From positions 1-64,000 of the forward strand of contig JASBVO010000002.1 of NCBI GenBank assembly GCA_029961105.1: a stretch of DNA of 64,000 nucleotides, in the 5' to 3' direction. The stretch is from Micrococcus sp. Its GTDB lineage: Bacteria; Actinomycetota; Actinomycetes; Actinomycetales; Micrococcaceae. Below the pieces are notes generated by a model, which made no database searches, was not told where the DNA came from, and saw nothing but the letters and a program-made list of their open reading frames with translations. Below are positions 9,555-18,586 of the stretch, piece after piece; the stretch's first letter is position 1, and every line of letters starts with the position of its first letter. A program made the position numbers and the translations under genes.

Positions 9555-10235
9555 TTAGGGCTCGAACTTGTAGCCGAGCCCGCGCACCGTCACGAGGTAC
9601 CGGGGGTGGGAGGGGTCGGGCTCGATCTTGCCCCGCAGCCGTTTGACGTGGACGTCGAGGGTCTTGGTGTCCCCCACGTAGTCCGATCCCCAGACGCGGT
9701 CGATCAGCTGGCCACGGGTGAGCACGCGTCCGGAGTTGCGCAGCAGCATCTCCAGGAGCTCGAATTCCTTCAGCGGCAGGGACACCTGCTCGCCGTTCAC
9801 GGAGACGACGTGGCGCTCGATGTCCATCCGCACCGGGCCGGCCTGGACGGTCGAGCTGATGAGCTCCTCCGGCTCGCCCTGGCGGCGCAGCACCGCGCGG
9901 ATGCGGGCCACCAGTTCGCGGGAGGAATAGGGCTTGGTGACGTAGTCGTCCGCACCGAGCTCCAGGCCGACCACCTTGTCGATCTCGGAGTCCTTGGCGG
10001 TGAGCATGATCACTGGGACGTTGGAGCGCTGGCGCAGCTGGCGGCAGACCTCGGTGCCGGACTGGCCGGGCAGCATCAGGTCCAGGAGCACCAGGTCGGC
10101 TCCGGCCCGGTCGAATTCCACGATCGCCTCGTTGCCGTCGGCCACGACCTCGACTTCGAAGCCCTCCTTGCCGAGCAGGTAGGACAGCGGGTCGCTGAAC
10201 GACTCCTCGTCCTCCACGATCAGAATCCGGCTCAC
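9555..10235 (-). CDS. regX3: OmpR-family response regulator RegX3
   Basis: RegX3 is the DNA-binding partner of the SenX3 sensor and controls the phosphate-starvation response. The 226-residue protein has a receiver domain with the acidic pair EDE (8-10), phospho-acceptor Asp52 in LLDLMLPG, Thr79 and Lys101 in TKP. A C-terminal winged-helix domain follows (about 128-226), with the recognition-helix region DTKTLDVHVKRLRGKI and the wing RGLGYKFEP. It overlaps senX3 by four bases, so the two are co-translated. The paralogous choice PhoP/MtrA is less likely because phoU lies divergently next door, as in other actinobacterial phoU-senX3-regX3 loci. Confidence 0.93.
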   Translation of the reverse strand: MSRILIVEDEESFSDPLSYLLGKEGFEVEVVADGNEAIVEFDRAGADLVLLDLMLPGQSGTEVCRQLRQRSNVPVIMLTAKDSEIDKVVGLELGADDYVTKPYSSRELVARIRAVLRRQGEPEELISSTVQAGPVRMDIERHVVSVNGEQVSLPLKEFELLEMLLRNSGRVLTRGQLIDRVWGSDYVGDTKTLDVHVKRLRGKIEPDPSHPRYLVTVRGLGYKFEP

Positions 10236-11455
10236 GTCTGGGCTCCTTCCCCGGCGGCAGGCGCGTTGCCGCCCCGTGCATTCACTGACCTGCCGAGCTG
10301 CACACCAGCATCGGGTTCCATCTCAGGAAGACGGACCGTGAACGTCGAGCCCCGGCCCGGCTGGGACCAGACGGTCACTTCCCCTCCATGATTCGAGATT
10401 ACATGTTTGACGATGCTCAGTCCGAGACCGGTACCGCCCGTCTGGCGCGACCTGGCGGCGTCGATCCGGTAGAAGCGCTCGAAGATCCGGTCCTGTTCCT
10501 CCTCCGGGATCCCGACCCCCTGGTCGGTCACCGAGATCTGCGCCAGACCGCGCACGGACTTCAGCCCGACCCCCACCGTGGTGTGGTCCGGGGAGTAGCG
10601 CACGGCGTTGTCGATGAGGTTGCGCAGGGCGGTCATCAGCTGGTCCGGGTCCCCGTGCACCGTGGAGTCGACCCGGCCGGCCACGCGGATGTCGATGTCG
10701 CGCGCCTCCGCCTGCAGCCGGGAACGGTCCACGGCCTCGCCGACGATCCGGTTGAGGTCCACCGGCTGACCGGCCCGCACCGTGTCCTTGGCCTGGAGGC
10801 GGGACAGCTCGATGATGTCCTGGACCAGGGCGGTGAGACGGGTGGACTCCACGCCCAGCCGGCCCGCGAACCGGCGCACGGCCTCCTCGTCGTCGGCGGC
10901 GTCGTGGATGGCCTCGGCCAGCAACGAGATGGCCCCGACCGGGGTCTTCAACTCGTGGGAGACGTTGACCACGAAGTCGTGGCGCATGGCCTCGGTCCGG
11001 GAGATCTCGGAGCGGTCATCGGCGAGGATGAGGATGTACTCGTCCGCAAGCGGCGCCACGCGCAGCTGCACCACGAGGGTGCCCTGGCCCACCGGCCCGC
11101 GCGGGAGCTCGTAGCGGCGGTCCACGATGATCCCGTCGGCGCGGACCCGGTCCGTCAGCTCCAGCAGTTCGTCGTGGACCAGGCTGTGGCCGCGGACCAG
11201 GCCGAAGGCGTACGCGGACGGATTGGCCCGGACCACCCCGTTGACGGCGTCGACCACCACGTACGCTCGGCCGATGACGGACAGGACCTCGGCGGCACCG
11301 TCCGGGATGCTGGGTTCACCCACCGTCAGGTGCAGGGCGCGGCTGCGCTCGGAGACACGGAACGCCACCATGGACAGCACGCCGAGCACGAGGCCGATGA
11401 GGCCACACACCACTCCAACCACCACGGGATCCGTCACGCGATCCAGACTACCCAT
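10232..11455 (-). CDS. senX3: Sensor histidine kinase SenX3
   Basis: SenX3 is the membrane sensor that phosphorylates RegX3, with its activity tied to the Pst phosphate transporter through PhoU. The 407-residue protein has one or two N-terminal membrane segments (about 10-33) and a PAS-like domain (55-150, RAYVVVDAVNGVV). The dimerisation helix carries His167 in FVVNVSHELKTPVGA. The ATPase domain shows N, G1, F and G2 boxes (ALRNLIDNAVRYSP, VTDQGVGIPEEEQDRIFERFYR, GGTGLGLSIVKHV). There is little room for an external sensor domain, fitting indirect sensing. The ATG at 11455 lacks a clear ribosome binding site. An in-frame GTG seven codons later is an alternative. Confidence 0.92.
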   Translation of the reverse strand: MGSLDRVTDPVVVGVVCGLIGLVLGVLSMVAFRVSERSRALHLTVGEPSIPDGAAEVLSVIGRAYVVVDAVNGVVRANPSAYAFGLVRGHSLVHDELLELTDRVRADGIIVDRRYELPRGPVGQGTLVVQLRVAPLADEYILILADDRSEISRTEAMRHDFVVNVSHELKTPVGAISLLAEAIHDAADDEEAVRRFAGRLGVESTRLTALVQDIIELSRLQAKDTVRAGQPVDLNRIVGEAVDRSRLQAEARDIDIRVAGRVDSTVHGDPDQLMTALRNLIDNAVRYSPDHTTVGVGLKSVRGLAQISVTDQGVGIPEEEQDRIFERFYRIDAARSRQTGGTGLGLSIVKHVISNHGGEVTVWSQPGRGSTFTVRLPEMEPDAGVQLGRSVNARGGNAPAAGEGAQT

Positions 11456-11507
11456 CAGGTTTGCCCCTGCCCTCCACAGGGCATACTGGCACCGGGACGT
11501 TCCCGCG

Positions 11508-11529
11508 GTTCAGCGATCGTTCACCTTCC
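11508..11529. promoter_or_regulatory. PHO-box-like direct repeat between senX3 and phoU
   Basis: Two 11-base units follow each other: GTTCAGC plus four bases (11508-11518) and GTTCACC plus four bases (11519-11529). A third, weaker GTTCCCG begins at 11499. This matches the direct-repeat layout known for PhoP/RegX3 PHO boxes in actinobacteria (GTTCACC repeated every 11 bases). The position in the divergent promoter region suggests autoregulation of senX3-regX3 and/or phoU. Confidence 0.6.
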
Positions 11530-11629
11530 ATGGGAAGGATGACCGAGGACCCGTGCCCCTGCCGGGGTGCCCGTGCCACTGCTCCGCCGGGACATATTCG
11601 AGACCATCGACCGGAAAGAGGAACCATCC

Positions 11630-12289
11630 ATGCGTGAACTGTTCCAAGCTGACCTGAAGGCCCTGGGCGACCAGCTGTTGGAGATCGCTGGCCTCGTCCG
11701 CGAGGCCATGGAGAAGGCGCGGACCGCCTTCGAGACCGCTGACGTGGAGCTGGCCGAGGCCGTCATCTCCGAGGATGCCCGGATCGACTACCTGCAGACC
11801 GCCGTCGACGAGAAGGCCATCGAGCTGCTGGCCCTGCAGGGCCCGGTGGCCACCGACCTGCGCTCCGTGGTGGGCGCGCTGCGGATGAGCTCCTCCCTGG
11901 AACGCATGGGTGACCTGGCCCGGCACATCGCCCAGCAGGCCCGCCGCCGCTACCCGGACCTGGCGGCACCCGAGTCCATCCGCGCCGACTTCAAGGAGAT
12001 GGCCGATCACTGCGTGGCCGTGGCCACCGAGGTCGAGAAACTCCTGGCCACCCACGAGTCGGTCCACGCCCAGGAGATCGTCAGGCACAACGTCGCCATC
12101 AACGAGCTGCACGCGAAGAACTTCAAGACCGTCAACTCCCCCGGCTGGACGGCCAGCGGGGCCACCACCGCCGACGTCGCGCTGGCCTCACGGTTCTTCG
12201 AGCGCTTCGCCGACCACGGGGTGTCCGTGGCCCGCAAGGTCACCTACCTGGCCACCGGCGAGTGGGAGCCGGTCATCGAGGTCGACTGA
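11630..12289 (+). CDS. phoU: Phosphate signalling protein PhoU
   Basis: PhoU links the Pst phosphate importer to the SenX3 kinase and keeps the regulon off when phosphate is plentiful. The 219-residue all-helical protein shows the two PhoU repeats, each with a conserved metal-site region (ALRMSSSLERMGDLARHIAQ and ASRFFERFADHGVSVA). The second repeat has DH where many homologues have DH or NI. The start ATG 11630 follows AGAGGAA at a suitable distance. The frame is open further upstream, but that part has no homology to PhoU. It is encoded divergently from senX3. Confidence 0.94.
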   Translation: MRELFQADLKALGDQLLEIAGLVREAMEKARTAFETADVELAEAVISEDARIDYLQTAVDEKAIELLALQGPVATDLRSVVGALRMSSSLERMGDLARHIAQQARRRYPDLAAPESIRADFKEMADHCVAVATEVEKLLATHESVHAQEIVRHNVAINELHAKNFKTVNSPGWTASGATTADVALASRFFERFADHGVSVARKVTYLATGEWEPVIEVD

Positions 12290-12321
12290 TGCGCCGCGGC
12301 CCGGGCCGCAACCGTCCTTCA

Positions 12322-12367
12322 ACGACGTCGGCCGTCACCTTCCGCGGAAGGTGACGGCCGACGTCGT
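12322..12367. terminator. 46-bp perfect palindrome, bidirectional terminator
   Basis: Every base from 12322 to 12344 pairs with 12345 to 12367, giving a 23-bp perfect dyad. It lies between the convergent genes phoU (ends 12289) and gpmA (ends 12382), exactly where a shared terminator is expected. The palindrome is unusually long and flawless for a terminator. Confidence 0.8.
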
Positions 12368-12381
12368 CGTCCCGGCGGGCG

Positions 12382-13140
12382 TTACTTCTGGGCGCCCTGG
12401 GCGGCCACGGCGGCGGCGCCGGCGGCAGCGGCCTCCGGGTCCAGGTAGCGGCCGTGCGCCGTGATCGGCTTCAGGTCCTCGTCCAGCTCGTAGTACAGCG
12501 GGATGCCGGTGGGGATGTTGAGCCCGGCGATGTCCTCGTCGGAGATGCCGTCCAGGTGCTTGACCAGGGCCCGCAGCGAGTTGCCGTGCGCTGCGATCAG
12601 CACGGTCTTGCCGGCCTTCAGGTCCGGCACGATTTCGGACTCCCAGTAGGGCAGCAGCCGGGTCATCACGTCCTTGAGGCACTCGGTCCGCGGGGCGTCC
12701 TCGCCCAGCTCGGCGTAGCGCGGGTCCCCCGCCTGGGACCATTCGGAGGAGTCGTCCAGCGCCGGCGGCGGGGTGTCATAGGAGCGGCGCCAGACCATGA
12801 ACTGTTCCTCGCCGAACTCCTCGCGGATCTCGGTCTTGTCCTTGCCCTGCAGGGCGCCGTAGTGGCGCTCGTTCAGCCGCCAGTCGCGCTTGACCGGGAT
12901 CCACTGCCGGTCGGCGGTCTCCAGGGCCAGGTTGGCCGTGGTGATGGCGCGCTTCAGCAGCGAGGTGTACAGCACGTCCGGCAGCAACCCCTCCTCGACG
13001 AGCAGTTCGCCACCACGGACGGCCTCCTGGCGGCCCTTCTCGGTGAGCGGGACGTCCACCCAGCCGGTGAACAGGTTCTTCTCATTCCAGTCGCTCTGGC
13101 CATGCCGCAGCAGGACGAGCTTGTACGGGGTCTCAGCCAT
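12382..13140 (-). CDS. gpmA: 2,3-bisphosphoglycerate-dependent phosphoglycerate mutase
   Basis: This enzyme interconverts 3- and 2-phosphoglycerate in glycolysis through a phosphohistidine. The 252-residue protein has the [12 protein letters not shown] motif with the catalytic His near residue 14, the [11 protein letters not shown] segment, [10 protein letters not shown], and the second catalytic His in [11 protein letters not shown]. Length is normal. The ATG at 13140 was preferred over the in-frame GTG two codons earlier because AGGA is seven bases upstream of the ATG and too close to the GTG. It is convergent with phoU. Confidence 0.94.
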   Translation of the reverse strand: MAETPYKLVLLRHGQSDWNEKNLFTGWVDVPLTEKGRQEAVRGGELLVEEGLLPDVLYTSLLKRAITTANLALETADRQWIPVKRDWRLNERHYGALQGKDKTEIREEFGEEQFMVWRRSYDTPPPALDDSSEWSQAGDPRYAELGEDAPRTECLKDVMTRLLPYWESEIVPDLKAGKTVLIAAHGNSLRALVKHLDGISDEDIAGLNIPTGIPLYYELDEDLKPITAHGRYLDPEAAAAGAAAVAAQGAQK

Positions 13141-13176
13141 GGCCACATCCTATAGGCGGGCCGGACCCCGGCACCG

Positions 13177-13518
13177 TCAGTAGCCGGAGTGCGACGGGCC
13201 GCCCCGGCCGAACATCCTCAGCTCGCTCCGCGGTCCGGCCAGGTACACGGCGGCCACGCACAGGGCCGCGATCTGGAACAGGCCGAAGCCGGCGCCGAGG
13301 CTGCTGATGGAGCCCAGGAAGGTCAGTACGCCGACCACCCCGGCCACGCCGGTGAGGATCAGCCAGAACGACTTCTGCTTCTGGCCGGCCCGCTCGAACT
13401 GCTCGGCGGGCCGGGTCAGGCAGTCGCCCAGCGCCCAGACCTCGAGGACCACGGCCACCACCGACAATGCGACATACAGCCAGTTCTCGATGGAGGTGAC
13501 CAGGATCCAGACGCTCAT
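13177..13518 (-). CDS. DUF2516 family membrane protein
   Basis: This is a 113-residue protein with about three hydrophobic segments (residues 5-30, 50-70, 75-95). A polar stretch between the first two contains LTRPAEQFERAGQKQKSFW, the family hallmark of DUF2516. The role is unknown. Members are small actinobacterial membrane proteins often found near gpm and phoU, as here. The gene is nine bases downstream of the PLP enzyme gene on the same strand, so they may be co-transcribed. Confidence 0.8.
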   Translation of the reverse strand: MSVWILVTSIENWLYVALSVVAVVLEVWALGDCLTRPAEQFERAGQKQKSFWLILTGVAGVVGVLTFLGSISSLGAGFGLFQIAALCVAAVYLAGPRSELRMFGRGGPSHSGY

Positions 13519-13527
13519 GGGGACAGC

Positions 13528-14823
13528 CTAACGGTGGGCGTGGTCCGGGGACGCGGCGGCGCGCAGTGCCTGCACGAGGTCCTCCCACAGGTCGTCCACG
13601 TGCTCGATCCCGCAGCTGAGCCGCAGCAGTCCGGCCGGGACGGTCTCCGGCTCCGCGGCGAAGCGCCGCCGCCGCTCGACGAGCGACTCCACCCCGCCCA
13701 GCGAGGTGGCCGGCACCCACAACCGCAGGGCCCGCACCGCGGCGTCGGCCGCGGCGGCGGAGGCGTCCCCGCCCGCGGTGGCCGGCTCAGTCCCGGCACC
13801 GGCGACCTCGATGGTCAGCACGGCGCCGAAGCCGCCGTGCATCTGCCGCGCCGCCAGCGCGTGCTGCGGGTGGTCCTCCAGGCCCGGGTAGCGCACGGCG
13901 GCGATCGGCAGGGACCCGTCCCGCCGGGCTGCCTCGGCCCGGCGGGCCAGTTCGGCCGCGTTGGCCTGCGAGCGCTCGAGCCGCAGGGCGAGGGTGCGCA
14001 TGCCGCGCAGGGCCAGGAACGCCTCCATCGGCCCGGCGATGGCCCCGTGCAGGGTGCGATGGGCGTGCAGCCGGGACTGCAGCTCCGGGTCGGCCGTGAC
14101 CGCCGCGCCCATGACCACGTCGGAGTGCCCGGCCAGGTACTTGGTCACCGAGTGGACCACGACGTCGGCCCCCAGCTCGAGCGGCCGCTGCACCAGGGGC
14201 GTGGCGAAGGTGTTGTCCACGACGACGAGCGCACCGGCCGCGTGCGCGGCCTCGGTGAGCGCGGGCAGGTCGGCGACCTCGAGCATCGGGTTGGTCGGGG
14301 ACTCGAGCCACAGGATCGAGGCCGGCTGGCGGCCGGCAACCGGGCCGGCGTCGGGAGAGCCGGAAGGGCTCCCCGGGGCCCCGCCGGCGGCGGAGCCCCC
14401 GCCGAGCGCGTCGATGACCGCCGCGGTGTCGGTGATGTCCACCTGGTCCACCGTCAACCGGCCGGAGCCGCCCAGGCCCTCCAGCAGCGAGGTCAGGCCG
14501 TTGTAGGCGTGCTGCGGGGCGACGACGCGGGCACCCACCGGGACCAGGTGCAGCGCCGCGGCGATGGCGGCCATGCCGGAGGAGAACAGCAGGGCCGGCG
14601 TGGCCTGCGGGTCCGGCACTCCCTCGAGGGCGGCGAGCAGCTCCTCGGCCCCGTCCCAGGAGGGATTGGACATCCGGCCGTACACCCGGCGGTCGGCGGT
14701 GCCGCCCGCCTCCCACCCCACGTAGGTGGAGGTGAGGTGCACCGGCTCGTTGACGGGAGCGTCGACCTCCTTGGCGGGACGGGCGGCACTGACCAACAGG
14801 GTTTCGGGATGCATGGGCCACAT
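13528..14823 (-). CDS. Cystathionine gamma-synthase/lyase-type PLP enzyme
   Basis: This is a member of the Cys/Met metabolism PLP-dependent family (fold type I), which handles gamma-substituted amino acids in trans-sulfuration or methionine breakdown. The 431-residue protein has the phosphate-binding SSGMAAIAAAL motif, LWLESPTNPMLEVADL, VVVDNTFATP and the PLP-lysine motif HSVTKYLAGHSDV. A Gly/Ser/Pro-rich insertion (about 160-185) precedes the SPTNP motif, longer than in most homologues. Which of cystathionine gamma-synthase, gamma-lyase or O-acetylhomoserine sulfhydrylase it is cannot be decided by eye, and no methionine genes are adjacent. Start ATG 14823 is likely; ATG 14814 is possible. 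Confidence 0.8.
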   Translation of the reverse strand: MWPMHPETLLVSAARPAKEVDAPVNEPVHLTSTYVGWEAGGTADRRVYGRMSNPSWDGAEELLAALEGVPDPQATPALLFSSGMAAIAAALHLVPVGARVVAPQHAYNGLTSLLEGLGGSGRLTVDQVDITDTAAVIDALGGGSAAGGAPGSPSGSPDAGPVAGRQPASILWLESPTNPMLEVADLPALTEAAHAAGALVVVDNTFATPLVQRPLELGADVVVHSVTKYLAGHSDVVMGAAVTADPELQSRLHAHRTLHGAIAGPMEAFLALRGMRTLALRLERSQANAAELARRAEAARRDGSLPIAAVRYPGLEDHPQHALAARQMHGGFGAVLTIEVAGAGTEPATAGGDASAAAADAAVRALRLWVPATSLGGVESLVERRRRFAAEPETVPAGLLRLSCGIEHVDDLWEDLVQALRAAASPDHAHR

Positions 14824-14894
14824 CGTACGTCCGCCACTGCGGCCGGCCTGTGGATCGTGCCGCACCGTGACGCCGCCGCCGGTAGGCTGGACCG

Positions 14895-15632
14895 GTGACC
14901 GAGATGCCTGCCGCCGCCGTCCCCGGAGCCCGTGGGCGGGGCGTGTTCATTGCTTTCGAGGGCGGTGACGGTTCCGGCAAGTCCACCCAGGCCCGGCTGC
15001 TGGTCGAGCGGCTCCGCGCCGCGGGCCATGACGTGCTGCAGACCCGGGAGCCGGGCGGGACCGAGATCGGCGAGCGGCTCCGCGCGCTCGTGCTGGATCC
15101 GCAGTACGCCCCCGTCGACGCCGTCACCGAGGCCCTGCTGTTCGCCGCCTCCCGCTCCGCCCACGTGCGGCAGCTGGTGGAGCCGGCCCTGGCCGCCGGC
15201 CGCATCGTGGTCACCGATCGCTACGTGGACTCCTCCGTGGCCTACCAGGGCGCCGGACGGGACCTCGGTACCGGGACGGTCGCGCGGCTGAATGACTGGG
15301 CCACGAACGGCCTGCATCCGGACCTCACCGTCCTGCTGGACGTGGACACCGCCACCGCCGCTGCTCGACGGACGGCTCGCGAGCAGTCCGCGGGGGGCGC
15401 GGGCCCGGACCGGATGGAGTCCGAGCCGGAGGCCTTCCACGAGCGCATCCGCCGGGCCTTCGCCGAGCGCGCGGCCGCTGATCCCGGCCGCTATCTGGTG
15501 CTGGATGCCGCGCGGCCGGTCGGCGAGCTGGCCGAGGCGGTGCTGGAGCGGGTCACCGCTCTGCTGGAGGGGCGTGAGTCCTCCGGGGCGATGGCGCCCG
15601 ACGGGACGCCGTCCGCGGGGAGCCGGCCATGA
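14895..15632 (+). CDS. tmk: Thymidylate kinase
   Basis: Tmk phosphorylates dTMP to dTDP for DNA synthesis. The 245-residue protein has the P-loop FEGGDGSGKST (about 21-31), the dTMP-binding TREPGGTEIGE, and the DRY motif in VVTDRYVDSSVAYQGAGRDL. The loop near ARRTAREQSAGGAGPDRMESE corresponds to the LID region. A short N-terminal and a Ser/Pro-rich C-terminal tail extend beyond the usual 210-215 residues. Translation starts at GTG 14895. The end overlaps the holB start by four bases (ATGA), a conserved pairing in actinobacteria. Confidence 0.95.
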   Translation: MTEMPAAAVPGARGRGVFIAFEGGDGSGKSTQARLLVERLRAAGHDVLQTREPGGTEIGERLRALVLDPQYAPVDAVTEALLFAASRSAHVRQLVEPALAAGRIVVTDRYVDSSVAYQGAGRDLGTGTVARLNDWATNGLHPDLTVLLDVDTATAAARRTAREQSAGGAGPDRMESEPEAFHERIRRAFAERAAADPGRYLVLDAARPVGELAEAVLERVTALLEGRESSGAMAPDGTPSAGSRP

Positions 15633-16858
15633 CCGCGCCCGCCGGAGCCGTGCCCGCCGAGCAGTCGTCCACGGGCCCCGCGCCCGCCTGGGCCGAGCTC
15701 GCCGGCCAGCAGGCCGCCGTCGAGCAGCTGTCCCGGGCCGCCGCCGCGGACCGGCCCACGCACGCCTGGCTGTTCACCGGCCCGCCGGGCTCCGGACGGT
15801 CGAACGCGGCCCGGGCGTTCGCCCAGGCGCTGCAGTGCGAGGTCCAGGACCCGGCGCGGCGTGGCTGCGGCAGCTGCCATGCCTGCCTGACCGTGTCCGC
15901 CGGGACTCACGCGGACGTGAAGGTGCTGGCCACGGAGAACGTCACCTACCGGATCGACGAGGTCCGGGACCTCATCGCCCTCGCCCAGGACCGGCCCACC
16001 TCCGGCCGCTGGCGCATCTTCATCATGGAGGACGCGGACCGGATGACGGAGCGGGCCACGAACGTGCTGCTCAAGGCGATCGAGGAGCCCCCCGAGCGGA
16101 CCATCTGGATGCTGTGCGCCCCCTCCCCCGCCGACGTGCTGGTCACCATCCGGTCCCGCTGCCGCCAGGTGGGCCTGCGGATCCCCGCCGTGCAGGCCGT
16201 GGCGGACCTCCTGGTGGAACGCGACGGGCTGGACCCGGATCTGGCCCTCTTCGCCGCCCGCGCCTCCCAGTCCCACGTGGGCATGGCGCGGCGGCTGGCC
16301 CGGGACGAGGGCGCCCGCTCGCGCCGCGAGTCCGTGGTGCACCTGCCGCTGCGCGTCAAGGCCACCTCGGATGCCGTGGCGATGGCCAAGGAGCTCGTGG
16401 AGGTCACCCAGCAGGAGGCCGCCGCCTCGGCCGAGGTCCGCAATGCCGAGGAGCGGCGGGGCCTGCTGCGCTCGCTGGGCCTGGCCGAGGACGAGAAGGT
16501 GCCCGCCAAGCTCCGTCACCACGTGAAGCGGCTCGAGGACGCCCAGACGGCGCGGAACAAGCGCTCCGTCCACGACACCCTGGACCGGGCCATGATCGAC
16601 CTCACCGGCCTGTTCCGGGACGTGCTGGCCTTGCAGCTGGGCACCGACGCGGAACTGGTCAACGAGCACCTGCGCGACGAACTGGCCTCCTATGCCCGGG
16701 CGGCCTCCCCGGAACGGACGGTGCAGCGGATCGATGCCGTGTCCACCGCCCGGCGCCGTCTGGCCGGCAACGTCCCGCCCCTGCTGGCGCTGGAGGCGAT
16801 GGCCACCAGCTTCCTCCCGGACCGCATCCTCGACCGACGACCGCCCGACCACCCCTGA
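15629..16858 (+). CDS. holB: DNA polymerase III subunit delta'
   Basis: The delta' subunit is part of the clamp-loader complex that places the beta clamp on DNA. The 409-residue protein has an AAA+ fold. Its Walker A is GPPGSGRSN (51-59), with Arg in place of the usual Lys, as expected for the non-hydrolysing delta' subunit. A zinc module of cysteines (Cys80, Cys83, Cys86 in RGCGSCHAC, plus Cys70) follows, then sensor motif LLKAIEEPPERTIW. A charged, probably helical middle and C-terminal part carries the oligomerisation domain. It is translationally coupled to tmk. Confidence 0.9.
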   Translation: MTAPAGAVPAEQSSTGPAPAWAELAGQQAAVEQLSRAAAADRPTHAWLFTGPPGSGRSNAARAFAQALQCEVQDPARRGCGSCHACLTVSAGTHADVKVLATENVTYRIDEVRDLIALAQDRPTSGRWRIFIMEDADRMTERATNVLLKAIEEPPERTIWMLCAPSPADVLVTIRSRCRQVGLRIPAVQAVADLLVERDGLDPDLALFAARASQSHVGMARRLARDEGARSRRESVVHLPLRVKATSDAVAMAKELVEVTQQEAAASAEVRNAEERRGLLRSLGLAEDEKVPAKLRHHVKRLEDAQTARNKRSVHDTLDRAMIDLTGLFRDVLALQLGTDAELVNEHLRDELASYARAASPERTVQRIDAVSTARRRLAGNVPPLLALEAMATSFLPDRILDRRPPDHP

Positions 16859-16868
16859 GAGGCCCCGC

Positions 16869-18527
16869 GTGCGCCCGAGCCACACCGATGCCCCCCGTCA
16901 CTCCGGCAGCCGCCCCGGCGTTCTCGCCGGCCGCCCCCGCCCTCTCGCCGGCCATCGGGCTCCCCTGGCCGCCGCGCTCCTGGTCGCCGGCCTCCTCCTG
17001 AGCGGCTGCACCCCCGGGGGCGGCGGGGACGGCGAGACGGGCACGGGGCCGGTCGGGGCGGCGTCGGGAAGCGGGCAGGAGGCCACCGGCGCCTCCGGCG
17101 CGGCCGCGCCCGCAGGGGTGCCCGAAGGCCTGCAGGACTATTACGCCCAGGACCCGCAGTGGCAGGGCTGCGAACAGGACCGGGGCGACTTCGAGTGCGC
17201 CACCGTCAATGTCCCGCTGGACTACGCCGATCCGGGCGGGGACAGCATCGAGCTGGCCCTGGTCCGCTCGGCCGGGGCCGGCGGGGACGCACCCCACCTG
17301 TTGGTCAATCCCGGCGGGCCGGGCGTCTCCGGCGTGGACATGGTGGTCGAGGGACTGGACTACGCGGTCTCCGCGGACGTCCAGGAGCACTACACCGTGG
17401 TCGGCTTCGATCCCCGCGGGGTGTCCCGGTCCACCCCGATCACCTGCCTGACGGACGAGGAGCTGGACGAGGCCCGGGAAGGCCATGTCGACCCCTCCAC
17501 GGACGAGGGGCTGCAGGAACTGCGCGAGTCTGCCCGCGAGTTCGCCGAGGCTTGTGATGAGCACACCGGAGAGGTCCTGGGACACGTGGACACGGAGAGC
17601 TCGGCACGGGACATGGACCTGTTGCGGGCCGTGCTCGGGGACGAGCGGCTGAACTTCCTGGGCTTCTCCTACGGGACCGACCTGGGGGCCACCTATGCGG
17701 GGCTGTTCCCGGGGAACGTGGGACGCATGGTGCTGGACGGCGCCATGGACCCATCCCTGCCCGAGTCCGAGGTGGTGCTGGCCCAGGCCGCGGCCTACGA
17801 GGAGGCCCTGCGGTCCTGGGCCGAGTACTGCCTGGCCGGCAGCGACTGCCCGCTCTCCGGCACCCCGGAGAACGCGGTGGCCCAGGTCCAGCGCCTCCTG
17901 AAGCAGGTGGAGCAGTCCCCGATGACCGCCTCCGACGGACGCCAGGTCCCGGTCAGCACCCTGGTGTCCGGGATGATCGTCGCGCTGAACGCGGACGAGA
18001 GCTGGCCCGTGCTGACCATGGCCGTCCAGGACGCGATGAACGGCAGTCCCGACCTCATGCTGCACCTGGCCGACCTGGGCGCCGGGCGGCAGGAGGACGG
18101 CACCTACGACTCCAACGTCACCGCCGCGATCACCGCCGTGAAGTGCCTCGACGGGTCGGCGTCCGCAGACACGCGGGCGCTGCGCGAGCAGGCGGCGCAG
18201 CTGGACGAGGCCTCCCCGACGCTCGGGCGGTTCCTGGCCTACTCCGGACTGTACTGCGCAGTGTGGCCCGAGGCGCCGGTGGGCGAACCGGCCCCGGTCA
18301 GTGCCCCGGGCGCGGCGCCGATCGTGGTCATCGGGACCACCGGGGACACCGCCACCCCCTATGAGTGGGCGCGGGTCCTGGCGGACCAGCTGGAATCGGC
18401 CGTGCTGGTGACGTGGGAGGGCCAGGGCCATACCGCCTACGGCCGGGCCGGGGACTGCATCGAGAACGCCGTGGACGCCTACCTCATCGACGGGACCGTG
18501 CCCGAGGACGGGCTGACCTGCGATTGA
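16869..18527 (+). CDS. Exported alpha/beta hydrolase, tripeptidyl-aminopeptidase (TAP) type, lipoprotein
   Basis: This is probably a secreted peptidase that removes tripeptides from N-termini outside the cell (SlpD/SlpE/TAP family). The 552-residue protein has an N-terminal signal with lipobox LLLSGC, then a low-complexity Gly/Ala stretch, an alpha/beta hydrolase core and a TAP-like C-terminal domain. The triad is visible: Ser267 in GFSYGTDLG, Asp493 in GTTGDTATPYEW and His521 in GQGHTAYG, with an oxyanion loop LLVNPGGPGVSG. The start is GTG 16869 with GAGAGG seven bases upstream. The frame is open further upstream inside holB but that part is out of context. It follows holB by ten bases. Confidence 0.88.
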   Translation: MRPSHTDAPRHSGSRPGVLAGRPRPLAGHRAPLAAALLVAGLLLSGCTPGGGGDGETGTGPVGAASGSGQEATGASGAAAPAGVPEGLQDYYAQDPQWQGCEQDRGDFECATVNVPLDYADPGGDSIELALVRSAGAGGDAPHLLVNPGGPGVSGVDMVVEGLDYAVSADVQEHYTVVGFDPRGVSRSTPITCLTDEELDEAREGHVDPSTDEGLQELRESAREFAEACDEHTGEVLGHVDTESSARDMDLLRAVLGDERLNFLGFSYGTDLGATYAGLFPGNVGRMVLDGAMDPSLPESEVVLAQAAAYEEALRSWAEYCLAGSDCPLSGTPENAVAQVQRLLKQVEQSPMTASDGRQVPVSTLVSGMIVALNADESWPVLTMAVQDAMNGSPDLMLHLADLGAGRQEDGTYDSNVTAAITAVKCLDGSASADTRALREQAAQLDEASPTLGRFLAYSGLYCAVWPEAPVGEPAPVSAPGAAPIVVIGTTGDTATPYEWARVLADQLESAVLVTWEGQGHTAYGRAGDCIENAVDAYLIDGTVPEDGLTCD

Positions 18528-18586
18528 GGCGTGACTACCGCCGGCTGGATGGCGGCCGCACCGCGGCCGGTCAGCGCGGGTGAGCG

